A stretch of 64,000 nucleotides of DNA from Anaerosoma tenue (GTDB lineage: Bacteria; Actinomycetota; Coriobacteriia; Anaerosomatales; Anaerosomataceae). Made by a program: the position numbers and the translations under genes. The stretch covers positions 664,501 to 728,500 of the forward strand of contig NZ_JALNTY010000001.1 in NCBI RefSeq assembly GCF_023161965.1, in the 5' to 3' direction. Of this stretch, positions 25,726-37,620 are shown piece by piece. The notes beneath the pieces were generated by a model. The model ran no database searches and had not been told where the DNA came from. It saw only the letters and a program-made list of their open reading frames with translations. Each line of letters starts with the position of its first letter. Positions within the stretch are counted from its first letter, which is position 1.

Positions 25726-26633
25726 AGGTTGGCTCCCATCTCCTTGAATCCTTCGCCGAGCACCTCATGCACGTTCGCGATCACCACGAACGCCTTGGGG
25801 TCAACAGCATGCACGAGCGCCTTGAGCGAGTCTATCTCCCTGCGCGAGACCACCGTGAAGAGCATCTCGCGCGACTCCCCCGAGTACAGACCCTTGGCGA
25901 CCAGCCCCGTGGCGCCGCGTCCAAGCTGGTGCATGACCGCATCGGCGATCCGCCCCGGCTCGTCGCAGACGATGAACGCGGCCTTCTCCACCGCGAGACC
26001 CTCCTGCACGAGATCGATCACCGCTCCCATCACGAACACCGCCACGGCGCCGTAGAGCGCCAGGTCGGGGCCGAGCACCACGGCGGCGACCAGCGTGACC
26101 ACGGCGTCGGCGATCAGCATGATCTGGCCGATGCCGAGGTTGACCTTCTCCACCAGCAGCTGCGCCACGATGTCGGTGCCGCCGGTGTTGCCGCGCGCCT
26201 TGAACACCAGCCCCATGCCGATGCCGGTCACGGCGCCGCCGTAGAGCACGGCGAGCAGCTGGTCGTGCGACGCGAGGTGCGGGGTGAAGGGCGCGAGCAC
26301 GTCCACCGCGACCGACACGAGCACCATGCCGTAGACCGTCTTGGCGCCGTAACGCCACCCCTTGCGGCTGATGCCGATGATCAGCAGCACCGAGTTCATG
26401 GCGAGCATCTGCACGCCAACGGGGACTGTGATGCCGAAGCTGTCCTGGAACAGGTAGTAGAAGACGGTGGCCAGACCAGACACGCCACCCGCGGCGAGCT
26501 TGTTGGGGATGAGGAACGCGTTGAGACCCCATGCGGTGATCAGGATACCGATGGTCATCAGGATGTAGTCGCGCACACGGCGGTTCTTGAGCACCGTGGC
26601 CGCGTTCGTCTTGGCCAGTACCTGTCGTACCAT
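25722..26633 (-). CDS. YitT-type membrane protein (DUF161-DUF2179)
   Basis: The 303-residue protein starts at ATG 26633; a GTG at 26636 is adjacent. About five helices lie in residues 22-195, including NAFLIPNKLAAGGVSGLATV and the characteristic ARGNTGGTDIVAQLL, followed by a cytoplasmic DUF2179 domain (TGLVAKGLYSGESREMLFTVVSRREI). The family is widespread and its function is not established; transport or sensing has been suggested. It is coupled to the transketolase genes by a four-base overlap. Confidence 0.85.
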   Translation of the reverse strand: MVRQVLAKTNAATVLKNRRVRDYILMTIGILITAWGLNAFLIPNKLAAGGVSGLATVFYYLFQDSFGITVPVGVQMLAMNSVLLIIGISRKGWRYGAKTVYGMVLVSVAVDVLAPFTPHLASHDQLLAVLYGGAVTGIGMGLVFKARGNTGGTDIVAQLLVEKVNLGIGQIMLIADAVVTLVAAVVLGPDLALYGAVAVFVMGAVIDLVQEGLAVEKAAFIVCDEPGRIADAVMHQLGRGATGLVAKGLYSGESREMLFTVVSRREIDSLKALVHAVDPKAFVVIANVHEVLGEGFKEMGANL

Positions 26634-26660
26634 CACCGCACCCCCGATCCCGGAGCCGGA

Positions 26661-27797
26661 TCAGTCGTTGGAACCGGCGCCCACGGCCGCGGCCTGCTCG
26701 CCGGACACGCGCCACCGATGATAGCCCACCACGAACTCGTCGAGGTCGCCGCCCAGCACGCCGTCCACGTCGCCCGTCTCGATGCCGGTGCGCACGTCCT
26801 TGACCATCTGGTACGGGTAGAGCACGTAGTTGCGTATCTGGCTGCCGAAGGAGATCTCCTGCCGCTCCCCTTTGAGGGCGTCGAGCTCGGCGGCGCGCTT
26901 CTCCTGCTCCACCTCGTACAGGCGCGACCGCAGGATCTTCATCGCGGTCTCCTTGTTCTTGAGCTGGCTCTTCTCGTTCTGGCAGGTGACCACGATCCCG
27001 GTGGGGATGTGCGTCAGACGCACCGCCGAGTCGGTGGTGTTCACGCTCTGGCCGCCGGGGCCGCTCGAGCGGTACACGTCCACCCGCAGGTCCTCGTCGC
27101 GGATCTCCACCTCGATCTCGTCGGGCAGCACGGGCAGCACCTCCACCCGTGCGAAGGTGGTCTGGCGGCGCTTCTTCTCGTCGGTGGGACTGATACGCAC
27201 GAGCCGGTGCACGCCGTTCTCCGAGGCCAGCATCCCGTAGGCGTTGCGGCCCTTGATGGTGAGCACGGCGCGGTCGATGCCGAGCTCCACCCCGGCCGGC
27301 GCGTCGTGCACGTCGACCTTCCACTTGCGGTTGCCCGCGTACTTGATGAGCATCTTCATCAGCATCTCGGCCCAGTCCTGCGCCTCCAGGCCCCCCTGAC
27401 CGGGCAGGATGGTCACCAGGGCATCGCCCGAGTCGAACTCGCCGGTGAACCAGCTCGCGAGCTCGAGTTCCTTGGTGCGCCTGGTGATGTCCCGGATGGC
27501 CGAGGTGGCCTCGGCCGCGAGGTCTTCGTCCTCCTCGGAGACGGCGAGTTCGTTGGCCACCTCGAGGTCGTCGAGCGCGCTTGCGATCGACTCGTACTGC
27601 TCGATCTCGTCGCGCAGTCCCGCCGCCTGCGCCATGATGCGCTGCGCCGCGGACTGGTCGTCCCAGAAATCGGGGGCGGTGGTGCGCTCTTCGAGCGCGG
27701 AAAGGTCGGCGCGCTTGGCGTCGAGGTGCAGGTAGCCGGCGATCTCCTCGACGCGCTCGCGGAGCGCCTGGATGTCTGTGCTGCGGTCTTCGATCAT
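26661..27797 (-). CDS. prfB: peptide chain release factor 2
   Basis: The 378-residue class I release factor has the catalytic [18 protein letters not shown] (GGQ at 248-250) and the RF2-type N-terminus. The reading frame is continuous through GYLHLDAKR, so the programmed +1 frameshift with an internal UGA found in many RF2 genes is absent. The stop-codon recognition tripeptide, normally SPF, reads SPT here (S203-P204-T205 in VHRLVRISPTDEKKRRQTTF). The rest of the domain is well conserved. RF2 reads UGA and UAA. The gene follows secA with a short gap, as in many actinobacteria. Confidence 0.93.
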   Translation of the reverse strand: MIEDRSTDIQALRERVEEIAGYLHLDAKRADLSALEERTTAPDFWDDQSAAQRIMAQAAGLRDEIEQYESIASALDDLEVANELAVSEEDEDLAAEATSAIRDITRRTKELELASWFTGEFDSGDALVTILPGQGGLEAQDWAEMLMKMLIKYAGNRKWKVDVHDAPAGVELGIDRAVLTIKGRNAYGMLASENGVHRLVRISPTDEKKRRQTTFARVEVLPVLPDEIEVEIRDEDLRVDVYRSSGPGGQSVNTTDSAVRLTHIPTGIVVTCQNEKSQLKNKETAMKILRSRLYEVEQEKRAAELDALKGERQEISFGSQIRNYVLYPYQMVKDVRTGIETGDVDGVLGGDLDEFVVGYHRWRVSGEQAAAVGAGSND

Positions 27798-27863
27798 CTC
27801 GTACTCACACTGCTCTTCGGTAGGGACGGACAGGCCCGGGAAGCGGCGCTTACGCCGCCCGGG

Positions 27864-30632
<2,769 letters not shown>

Positions 30633-30997
30633 CGAGAAAGCGCTCCTTAAGGAGGCGAGAACGTACAGTATCCAGAACCTGCAGATTGTAGCACGGAGCC
30701 GGAGCGCCTCACCGCCGCCGTGACGTCTTGCGGGTGGTGTGAGGGGCCGGAAGCCCGTCGGCTTCCGGCCCCCTTGCGGTTCCACAGGCCCGCACGCATC
30801 CGCTCGCGTTGCTGGTGCCCCTCAGGAGGTCTCCCGACTCCTCACCGCTCCGCTCGCGTGCCGTGCGCGGTGACCTCGCAGGCAGCCTGCCGAACCGTCA
30901 CAAGCACATCGTAGCCAGCAATGTTGAACAGGAATTCAACAGGAACCGAACACAGCGACGGCGAGTCTCCGGGCGCGAGATACTTCGGAGATCACCG
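30633..30997. promoter_or_regulatory. secA upstream region
   Basis: This 365-base region lies between secA and the SARP-type regulator gene (both minus strand). It holds the secA ribosome-binding site, a possible minus-strand -10 TACAAT (complement of 30685-30690), a strong hairpin at 30743-30772 and an inverted repeat GTTGAA-N6-TTCAAC at 30923-30940. The repeat is AT-rich against its surroundings and could be an operator. No ORF is convincing. Confidence 0.35.
30743..30772 (-). terminator. hairpin terminator after the SARP-type regulator gene
   Basis: A 13-bp perfect stem GGGGCCGGAAGCC/GGCTTCCGGCCCC with a four-base loop lies 225 bases beyond the regulator stop and upstream of the secA promoter region. 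No T-run is visible. Confidence 0.65.
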
Positions 30998-33900
30998 CTA
31001 CTCTCCATCCTCCATCGCGAGGACAGCCTGGAACAACTCGGTCGTTTCCGAGCAAGGGTCTATCCCGAGATCATCCACGAGACGTGTCCTGCACAGGTGA
31101 TACGTTTCGATCGCCCCACTGCGCTGGCCGGCGGTCATCTGGCATCGCATGATCATCTGATAGACGTCCTCGCGCCAGGGATCGGTCGCCGATGCGCGAC
31201 GGAGGAAGCTCAGGGCGGCATCGTAACGACCAGTCTCATACGCCGAGTCGGCCGCCACGAGCATGGCGTCACAGAACTCCCGCTTGAATCTGGCCCTGTC
31301 CTCCTCGAACCACGACTCATACAGATCGGCGGGCAGTAGGTCTCCCCGGTAGACTTCGGCGAGTAACTCGCCAGCCTCGACTACGTCAGCGTGCCTGCCG
31401 GATGAGTTGGCTTCTCGAATCGTACGTGAACATCGCCCGAAATCTGCGATATCCGAATGGACGGCCTCGGTGACCCGACACACCCCGCCCGTGCAGACGA
31501 GGAACCGGCGCCAGGCGTTTCCCCGCTCACCAGAGAGGATTGCGGTCTTGAGCGCACTCCAGGTCACGTAGAAGTTCCGTAACGCGCGCTCGCGATCCAT
31601 ATCCGGCCAGAGGTACTCGAGTATCACGTCTCTCGAGAGGTCACATCCTTGTCTGCACACGAGCATCAAGAACAGCCGCCGGGACTTCCTCTTGCACCAG
31701 TGTTCCTCTTCCACCCTTCCGCCGGGGCCCGTCACCTCAAGGCGCCCGAAGAGCTTGACGTGAAGATCGCTTGCGGCGGCGACCGGAACATTGGTGTCTG
31801 GCGGGGCGCTCATCGACCGCCCCATCAGCGTCCGCTCGGGTGACTCCTCGGGCCGACATCGTGACGCGATGTAGGTCCACTCGTCTGCAGTCAGCAGTCC
31901 CATCTCCGATGTCCTGGCAGCCTCTGCGACCCTCACGGGCACCAGCCACAGGAGTTTCGCAGACATCAGCAGCGGGCCGACGGCACGCGCCGCGAGCCCC
32001 AGGAGGCCCGGAAACGCGCGGACGTAGAATGCGAGGGTCATGTTCGGAGAGCCGCTCCTGATGTACTCCGTGTATGGCGTGAGAATCTGGACCGCGTCCG
32101 CAACCCGCCCCTCTCGACGCTCCACTTCGGCCATGACCAGATCGCTCCTGAACAAGTGGCCGGATGCAGCGGTGCCCCGAATCTCCGGCTCGACCTGATG
32201 GATGAGCTCCACTGCGATCGCCGGCTCATCCAGCGCGAGGTGCGTGGCGGCCGCCTCGATCATAGCCGCCAAGTACGTCATGCGGGCGCCCTCGCCAAGC
32301 GACTCAAGGAGTATCAGGCTTCTCTCGATAGTACTGAGCGCCCGATGGTTCTCCGTCATTGCGCGCAAAGAGCGCGCCGCATCGATGCCGTATGTTGCGA
32401 CACCGAAGTCGTCCGACTGCTGTTCGAGGATCGCCATGGAATTGGAGTGGGCCTCATCGGCATCTTCCGTACGATCAGTGACGAACATGATGTTGGCGAG
32501 CGTACCGAGCGCATAGGCATGGAGAGCCTCAAGGCCTTTGAGGTTCGCGACCTCGCTGATGACCGACCCGAGGATCTCCTCTGCCGTATCCACTTCCCCG
32601 AGTTCCGCCAGGGCCGTCGCATAGTTCGTCCTGAGATGCAGTCGCTGTACGACGGAGATGTCGCTCCTGCAGGCGATGGGCGCGAAGAACTCTACCGCCG
32701 AAGTCCAACTCCCAAGACACTGACAGGCGACGGCAGCCGCACAGTTCGCCGCGAGCACGGCCTCATCGGAGCCAAGGTCGAGGCTGGGAAGCATGTGTCG
32801 CACTGCGTCTGTACGCGCGAGGGCCTCCTCAAGCAGTCCGGACTGTGCCTCTGCCACAGCCAGGTAGGCCTCACACAGACATCGGGCAGCAACATTGGCC
32901 CCCAGCGCCGGGTGATCGCGCAGTCGTTCGAGATCGCCTCTGGCATCGCCCATGCGTCCTCGGTCCAGATGGAGTCGTGAGGTCAGCAGAACCGCGGCAA
33001 CGAGGCTCTCCTCGTCTCCGGCGGCTCGGGCCACACACTTGGCAGATGCTCCACAATCCATAGCCTGGTGAGGCATGCCCTGCGCGCGCTTCAGGTGCCC
33101 AAGCAAGACAAGCAAGCGCGCACTCGACGCGATCACACTCATCGGAAGCCGAGACATCAGGCGCGCCGAGACTGCATGCCCAACATGCCGCATCATCGCG
33201 AACCCAGCTTGCTCGCTCCACGCAGCGACCTCGTCAACGCTCCCGTACAGTTCAAGTGCGTGCGCGAGCCCCGCGTAGTCTCTCGTCTGCCACATGCGCT
33301 CGTAGATGATTGATCGAAGGGCGCATAGGTCATCCACGTCTAGGCGGTCCTTGGCCACTCGGTGCGCGACATCCGCGAGCACCGAGTGCGCTCGGAAGCC
33401 AAGCGCCCCCATCGGCATTTCCATGAGACTCAGGAGCGGCATAGCACGGGACAAGCCGCTCCAGTCCACGATGAGATCGCAGGCGACTGCACACTGCTGC
33501 AAGGTGGTGAGGAGGCCCTCCCGCAGCAACGCAGCCACGTACAGTGCAGCCACTTCGTGCTCATCGAAGCGACCGACGATGTGCTCAACCTGCCAGACCA
33601 GATCCCGCGGTCGGAAATCCCCGCATCGGAAATCGTGCCGAAGCATGATATGTGTCATGGCCGGGTGGCCGCCGAACAACGCAAGAAGCGCGTCGACGTC
33701 ATCCTCGTCTCTCGACTCACGTCCGCTGTGCAACAGAAGATGCGCCACCTCGTCCGCCGACAGCCGTAGGTCGTCCTCCTCGATCAGCCAGACGCGACGT
33801 GGGTCCAGGCGAGAATCACGTGGGATTCGGCGGCAGTTCATGATGGTGCGAGCGGATGTGCCCACGTGAGTGCGCAAGTATGATGCAACCTCTACCACCG

Positions 33901-34309
33901 AGTGGATGCTTCGAAGCTCGTTGACCCCATCGATCAGCAAGAGGACACGCTTGCCCGCGAATCGCGTGAGCTTCTCTCGCAGAAGGAGAAGCACGTCCGA
34001 CATCTCGTCGTCTACCGCACACGCAGAGGCGGATATCGGACCAACCTCCGGCGCCGTCCGTACATCGAGAGCATCCCCGATGTACTGGACAACCTCAGTG
34101 GCACTTGCATCGATGTCGGGCAGTTCGACCCATATCACAGCATCGTACGCGCCTGACACGGCCACCTGTGCTGCCAGTACCGACTTGCCGTATCCGGCGG
34201 CGGCGCACACCAGAGTAAGTGGCGGACACTGACTCTCAAGCAGCCTCAGCAGTCGACTACGTACCATCATGGGCTCAGCCTGCAGGACGGCGTGTCCCAG
34301 TATCTCCAT
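30998..34309 (-). CDS. large SARP/BTAD-type transcriptional regulator with STAND ATPase domain
   Basis: A 1103-residue protein starting at ATG 34309 with GGGGAG five bases before. The N-terminal part is a MalT/LuxR-like STAND ATPase (Walker A in CAAAGYGKSVLAAQ, Walker B-like RVLLLIDGVNEL). The middle about 500 residues are helical, TPR-like. The C-terminus has a winged-helix domain (about 845-935, starting LHVKLFGRLEV) followed by a bacterial transcriptional activation (BTAD) domain ending DDLGIDPCSETTELF. In MalT-like proteins the STAND module integrates a ligand signal and drives oligomerisation. Composition is lower in GC than in the housekeeping neighbours. Its likely targets are itself or the HD-domain operon just upstream. 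Confidence 0.85.
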   Translation of the reverse strand: MEILGHAVLQAEPMMVRSRLLRLLESQCPPLTLVCAAAGYGKSVLAAQVAVSGAYDAVIWVELPDIDASATEVVQYIGDALDVRTAPEVGPISASACAVDDEMSDVLLLLREKLTRFAGKRVLLLIDGVNELRSIHSVVEVASYLRTHVGTSARTIMNCRRIPRDSRLDPRRVWLIEEDDLRLSADEVAHLLLHSGRESRDEDDVDALLALFGGHPAMTHIMLRHDFRCGDFRPRDLVWQVEHIVGRFDEHEVAALYVAALLREGLLTTLQQCAVACDLIVDWSGLSRAMPLLSLMEMPMGALGFRAHSVLADVAHRVAKDRLDVDDLCALRSIIYERMWQTRDYAGLAHALELYGSVDEVAAWSEQAGFAMMRHVGHAVSARLMSRLPMSVIASSARLLVLLGHLKRAQGMPHQAMDCGASAKCVARAAGDEESLVAAVLLTSRLHLDRGRMGDARGDLERLRDHPALGANVAARCLCEAYLAVAEAQSGLLEEALARTDAVRHMLPSLDLGSDEAVLAANCAAAVACQCLGSWTSAVEFFAPIACRSDISVVQRLHLRTNYATALAELGEVDTAEEILGSVISEVANLKGLEALHAYALGTLANIMFVTDRTEDADEAHSNSMAILEQQSDDFGVATYGIDAARSLRAMTENHRALSTIERSLILLESLGEGARMTYLAAMIEAAATHLALDEPAIAVELIHQVEPEIRGTAASGHLFRSDLVMAEVERREGRVADAVQILTPYTEYIRSGSPNMTLAFYVRAFPGLLGLAARAVGPLLMSAKLLWLVPVRVAEAARTSEMGLLTADEWTYIASRCRPEESPERTLMGRSMSAPPDTNVPVAAASDLHVKLFGRLEVTGPGGRVEEEHWCKRKSRRLFLMLVCRQGCDLSRDVILEYLWPDMDRERALRNFYVTWSALKTAILSGERGNAWRRFLVCTGGVCRVTEAVHSDIADFGRCSRTIREANSSGRHADVVEAGELLAEVYRGDLLPADLYESWFEEDRARFKREFCDAMLVAADSAYETGRYDAALSFLRRASATDPWREDVYQMIMRCQMTAGQRSGAIETYHLCRTRLVDDLGIDPCSETTELFQAVLAMEDGE

Positions 34310-34469
34310 CGCAGCTCCCCCTGATTCCGGCGCTGGAGACCCCCTGAAGGACTATCATGTAAGCCTATATACGCCCACAGTGCAATACTCATGCTGCAAA
34401 TAGCACAGGCCGTATTCACAGGCATGATTCTGGCCAGAGAGGCTCGTCAGGCCATCCTTGGGCGATCCG

Positions 34470-35030
34470 CTAGCCGGGCAGACCCGATGGCCTGCGGCTC
34501 GCCGCGAACACCCACCCCGCCAGACCAAGCGAGAGCAGGATGTCACCCACACTCACGACACCTCTCTGCCACTCGGGACCCGGAACGGCGATCACGTCCG
34601 CGAGCTGCGGTAGGAGCGTCTCCCCGTGCAGCGCCTCATGCAACTGGTCGGCATCGAGGCTTGCAGTCGCCTCATCGCGCGGCGCACCCAACTCTGAAGT
34701 CGAGCGCAAGCTCACCGGCATGGCGCCATTGAGCCCAATCACCAGTACGTTCATCGCAATCCCGAGAGCCGCGAAGCCGAGAATCCAGCGTCGCCAAACG
34801 TTGGCGAGCATCACGCCCACCAGGGCGACCATCATCACGAGCCAGACCATCAGACTCAGGTCATGCCCAACGCCGATGAGTGAAGCCACGCGTGGCCACA
34901 CAAGCTGAACGGGCAGCAGTACCAGCAGCACCCACTCGCCTCGAAGTCTTTCGTGCTCCAGATTACGCAGAGAACCCCCCGTTGCCAGGGAGAGGAGCAG
35001 CGCGAGAACGACTGCTTCCAAGAGGATCAC
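34470..35030 (-). CDS. DUF5317 membrane protein
   Basis: A 186-residue protein with four to five helices, beginning VVLALLLSLATGGSLRNLEHERLRG, the GGxxxNL..LRG pattern of DUF5317, and ending with a helix before ASRRPSGLPG. The function of the family is not known. It is the last gene of a minus-strand operon, with a four-base overlap (ATGA) with the HD-domain gene before it. Such overlaps imply coupled translation with the HD-domain proteins. The 160 bases between this gene and the regulator gene at 34309 hold no ORF of note. Confidence 0.75.
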   Translation of the reverse strand: MILLEAVVLALLLSLATGGSLRNLEHERLRGEWVLLVLLPVQLVWPRVASLIGVGHDLSLMVWLVMMVALVGVMLANVWRRWILGFAALGIAMNVLVIGLNGAMPVSLRSTSELGAPRDEATASLDADQLHEALHGETLLPQLADVIAVPGPEWQRGVVSVGDILLSLGLAGWVFAASRRPSGLPG

Positions 35031-36247
35031 GACGGATCCTCCGACAATCCGAGCGAACCGGAGCGCCGGCTGACGACCGATGCCAGGGTCTTGGCAGCCC
35101 GCAGACGGCGCCCCTCCTCTTCGGCCTCCAACCTCTCAAGCGCAGCCCTAGCCCCGATGTGTGAGCGCAAGCGATCGTAACGACAACACACGCCGACGAT
35201 CACGGCACCTTCGGGCACGACGTCATCATCGGTATCCCGATGATGTCTGATCAACGGCGCAACGCCCTCCAGGAACGGGACCGCCTCGACAATCTCCGCC
35301 CCACGCACTGGGTGTGTGGTGTCAGCATCCTCACCGTCGTAGCCGATGCGGCCTACATCGTGAAGAAGTGCACCATACCCAACATGCTCAAGTTCCGTGC
35401 TGGACAACCCACTCTCGCGGCCAACGGCTATCGCCAGTTCGGCGACCCGCTCGGCGTGTCCCACATCTTGCGGCCTATCCATCTCAGCTGCGTGTGCGAG
35501 CGCCTTGATGGTCTGGGCATACGCACGCCTTATGCGCAGGTAGAGGTTGAAGCTGTTCTGAAGGATCAGCGTCAGCAGTAGCGCGATCGCTAAGCCCCAC
35601 GCGCCGAGCGACGGGTAGACGCGCAGCACCACTGCGGCCATGGCGATGTGGACCATGTAGACAGATCCAAGGGGGCGAACGAGGGAGATGAACCCCTCCA
35701 GAACGCCAGGCCCCCCAGCGGCCCACTGTTGAGCGGCAATCGTCATCACGTCCAGGATGGCGTAGGACGCGCCCATGACGATCCCGAGGACAAGAATGGC
35801 ATCACTAACGGTGTCCGCCGTCGCAAGCGGACGTACGAGCACTTGCCACGGCGACAACAGTGCGAGCACTGAAACGCTTCGCGCAAGGTCAGCGAGACGA
35901 CCGGCGACCACAGACACGTCCTCTTGCGAAGCCCTCACCATTACGTCGAGCGCACCGGCGACAGACGCGGCGGTCAGTATCTCACCGGTGCTTCGCAGGG
36001 ACAGCGCAGCCAGCCCGACGACCAGCGTGATTCGTATCCGATCCCCCTGCGGCAACTGCAGAGTAAGAAGACGGGAAGCGAGAAAGGCAAGGGTGAACCC
36101 TGCGACGGCGGCCACGTTGAACGACGCACCGGACAACCTGCTCGCGGTCCACAATCCTGCTGCCGTTCCGCAGGAAATCAGCATGACCAGGAGTATCGTC
36201 TGCCGCAAGATGGCTGCGCGACTCTTCTGATCAGCAAGGACTTTCAC
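35027..36247 (-). CDS. membrane HD-domain phosphohydrolase, degenerate HD-GYP
   Basis: A 406-residue protein with about six to seven hydrophobic helices in residues 15-235 and an HD domain after about 250. Metal-binding residues are present (HAERVAE, LLHDVGRIG, HPVRGAEI, LIRHHRD), but the following GYP segment is missing: where HD-GYP has HHExxxGxGYP, this protein has HHRDTDDDVVPEG. It is therefore an HD phosphohydrolase of the HD-GYP shape that may not hydrolyse c-di-GMP. It overlaps both neighbours by four bases. Confidence 0.8.
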   Translation of the reverse strand: MKVLADQKSRAAILRQTILLVMLISCGTAAGLWTASRLSGASFNVAAVAGFTLAFLASRLLTLQLPQGDRIRITLVVGLAALSLRSTGEILTAASVAGALDVMVRASQEDVSVVAGRLADLARSVSVLALLSPWQVLVRPLATADTVSDAILVLGIVMGASYAILDVMTIAAQQWAAGGPGVLEGFISLVRPLGSVYMVHIAMAAVVLRVYPSLGAWGLAIALLLTLILQNSFNLYLRIRRAYAQTIKALAHAAEMDRPQDVGHAERVAELAIAVGRESGLSSTELEHVGYGALLHDVGRIGYDGEDADTTHPVRGAEIVEAVPFLEGVAPLIRHHRDTDDDVVPEGAVIVGVCCRYDRLRSHIGARAALERLEAEEEGRRLRAAKTLASVVSRRSGSLGLSEDPS

Positions 36248-37503
36248 GCGGAAGCCCCCCCGGCTCGGGCCTCAGACAGCATGTCGGTGAACTGTCTCAC
36301 AATCTCACCGTCGAGCTGAGAATCCGCGACACGCTGCAACTCCTCACGAGCTTGCTTGTCAGTCATTCGTGGACGATATGCTCGGTCCGATGTCATGGCA
36401 TCGTACGCATCCGCGACAGCAAGGATACGAGCGGGTACCGAGATGCGCTCGCCTACGAGGCCATCGGGGTAGCCTGTGCCATCACACCGCTCGTGGTGAT
36501 GCCTGACGATGTCCACGATGTCGCTGAGGAACTCGACATCACTGACCAGATCACTTCCCAGTGCCGGATGCTGACGGATCGCATTGACCTCGTCTGGCGT
36601 CAACTTCTCAGGAGAAACAAGGGTGTCGAGACTGATGCCGATCTTGCCCACGTCGTGCAGCAGGGCCGCACGCTCGATCAGATCAATCTCAGTCCTGGGC
36701 ATGCCGATACGCTCGGCAAGCATGCGTGCGTACTCGGCGACTCGCTCCGAATGTCCTCTCGTGTATGGGTCCTTCGCCTCGATCGCTGTGACAAGTGAAC
36801 GCACCGTAGACGTGTATGCCTCAGTAAGTTCGACGTACACACGGAAGGTCCGGCGGGCAACCATGAAGGGAAGCACAAGAAGCAACAGACCAAGCCAACT
36901 CTGAACAGCAAGCAGATAGGCGACCAGCAGACCCAGGAGTGCAAGAACCAGCAGACTGCTACCGAACGACAGGAAACCCATACTGCCTACGGTTTCAGTG
37001 AGACGCTTCCGCATCAGCAGACTCGCGCCCATCGAAACAAGGGCGACGTTGCCCACGTAGAACGCCGCTGCAGCAAGCACTGCTGGCACGAGGATGTCTG
37101 CAAGCGCTACTGGCCCGTCGGCGAGCGCCATGCCCCCAAGTCCAATGTAGACGATCGCCGCCAGTCCAACAGAAACCACGAGCTGACCGGCATTGAACAG
37201 GTGAATCGCCAGAGGCTTGCCGGATCGAATCTCAGCTAGGTTCGTCGATGCGGCAATTGCGACCACGATGGCGGCCAACGGACCGGAGTGAAGCAGCGCA
37301 GCGTACGCAGCCGCAAACGAAAGAGACACGGAGCCCGTCACCGGAAGATGGAACGCCATGTTCTCGGTCACCAGAACCAAACAGACCAGCAGAACGACGC
37401 CTGACCACTCGGTAATCCTGTACGCGAGGATGAATCGGAGCGTAAGAGCAGCAGCCCCGACACACACCGCCGCGATGAACAGACGCATCCTAGCAGTAAT
37501 CAT
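36244..37503 (-). CDS. membrane HD-GYP c-di-GMP phosphodiesterase
   Basis: A 419-residue protein starting at ATG 37503 (a TTG at 37530 would extend it). About seven hydrophobic helices precede a complete HD-GYP domain: RGHSERVAEYARML, LLHDVGKIGI, HPALGSDLV, HHHERCDGTGYPDGL and the ARILAVADAYDAMTSDR segment. HD-GYP enzymes degrade c-di-GMP to GMP or pGpG. The N-terminal membrane part has no family I can name and may sense a ligand. It follows a 24-residue peptide gene by 42 bases and overlaps the degenerate HD gene by four bases. Confidence 0.88.
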   Translation of the reverse strand: MITARMRLFIAAVCVGAAALTLRFILAYRITEWSGVVLLVCLVLVTENMAFHLPVTGSVSLSFAAAYAALLHSGPLAAIVVAIAASTNLAEIRSGKPLAIHLFNAGQLVVSVGLAAIVYIGLGGMALADGPVALADILVPAVLAAAAFYVGNVALVSMGASLLMRKRLTETVGSMGFLSFGSSLLVLALLGLLVAYLLAVQSWLGLLLLVLPFMVARRTFRVYVELTEAYTSTVRSLVTAIEAKDPYTRGHSERVAEYARMLAERIGMPRTEIDLIERAALLHDVGKIGISLDTLVSPEKLTPDEVNAIRQHPALGSDLVSDVEFLSDIVDIVRHHHERCDGTGYPDGLVGERISVPARILAVADAYDAMTSDRAYRPRMTDKQAREELQRVADSQLDGEIVRQFTDMLSEARAGGASA

Positions 37504-37545
37504 TGCAGCCCCCAGGCGAAGCTGGGCCAACGCCGTTCCTGCAAA

Positions 37546-37620
37546 CTAGAGGCGGAACCATGCGCCGCCGCCGATAACGAGCGCGGCGATGGAGGCGAGG
37601 AACAAAGCAATACGCTTCAT
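37546..37620 (-). CDS. 24-residue hydrophobic peptide
   Basis: A tiny ORF on the minus strand encodes an N-terminal MKR, a hydrophobic stretch IALFLASIAALVIGGG and the end AWFRL, then TAG. A GGGGG-rich site lies before the ATG and the HD-GYP gene starts 42 bases after the stop. It resembles a short membrane peptide or a signal-peptide-like precursor. The hydrophobic pattern, start with MKR and position at the head of a tightly coupled operon argue against chance. The role is unknown: structural peptide, leader peptide or signal are all open. Confidence 0.5.
   Translation of the reverse strand: MKRIALFLASIAALVIGGGAWFRL

Noticed and set aside
27700-27797. Programmed +1 frameshift in prfB
   Set aside because: The RF2 frame is continuous through the GYL region, with no internal UGA.
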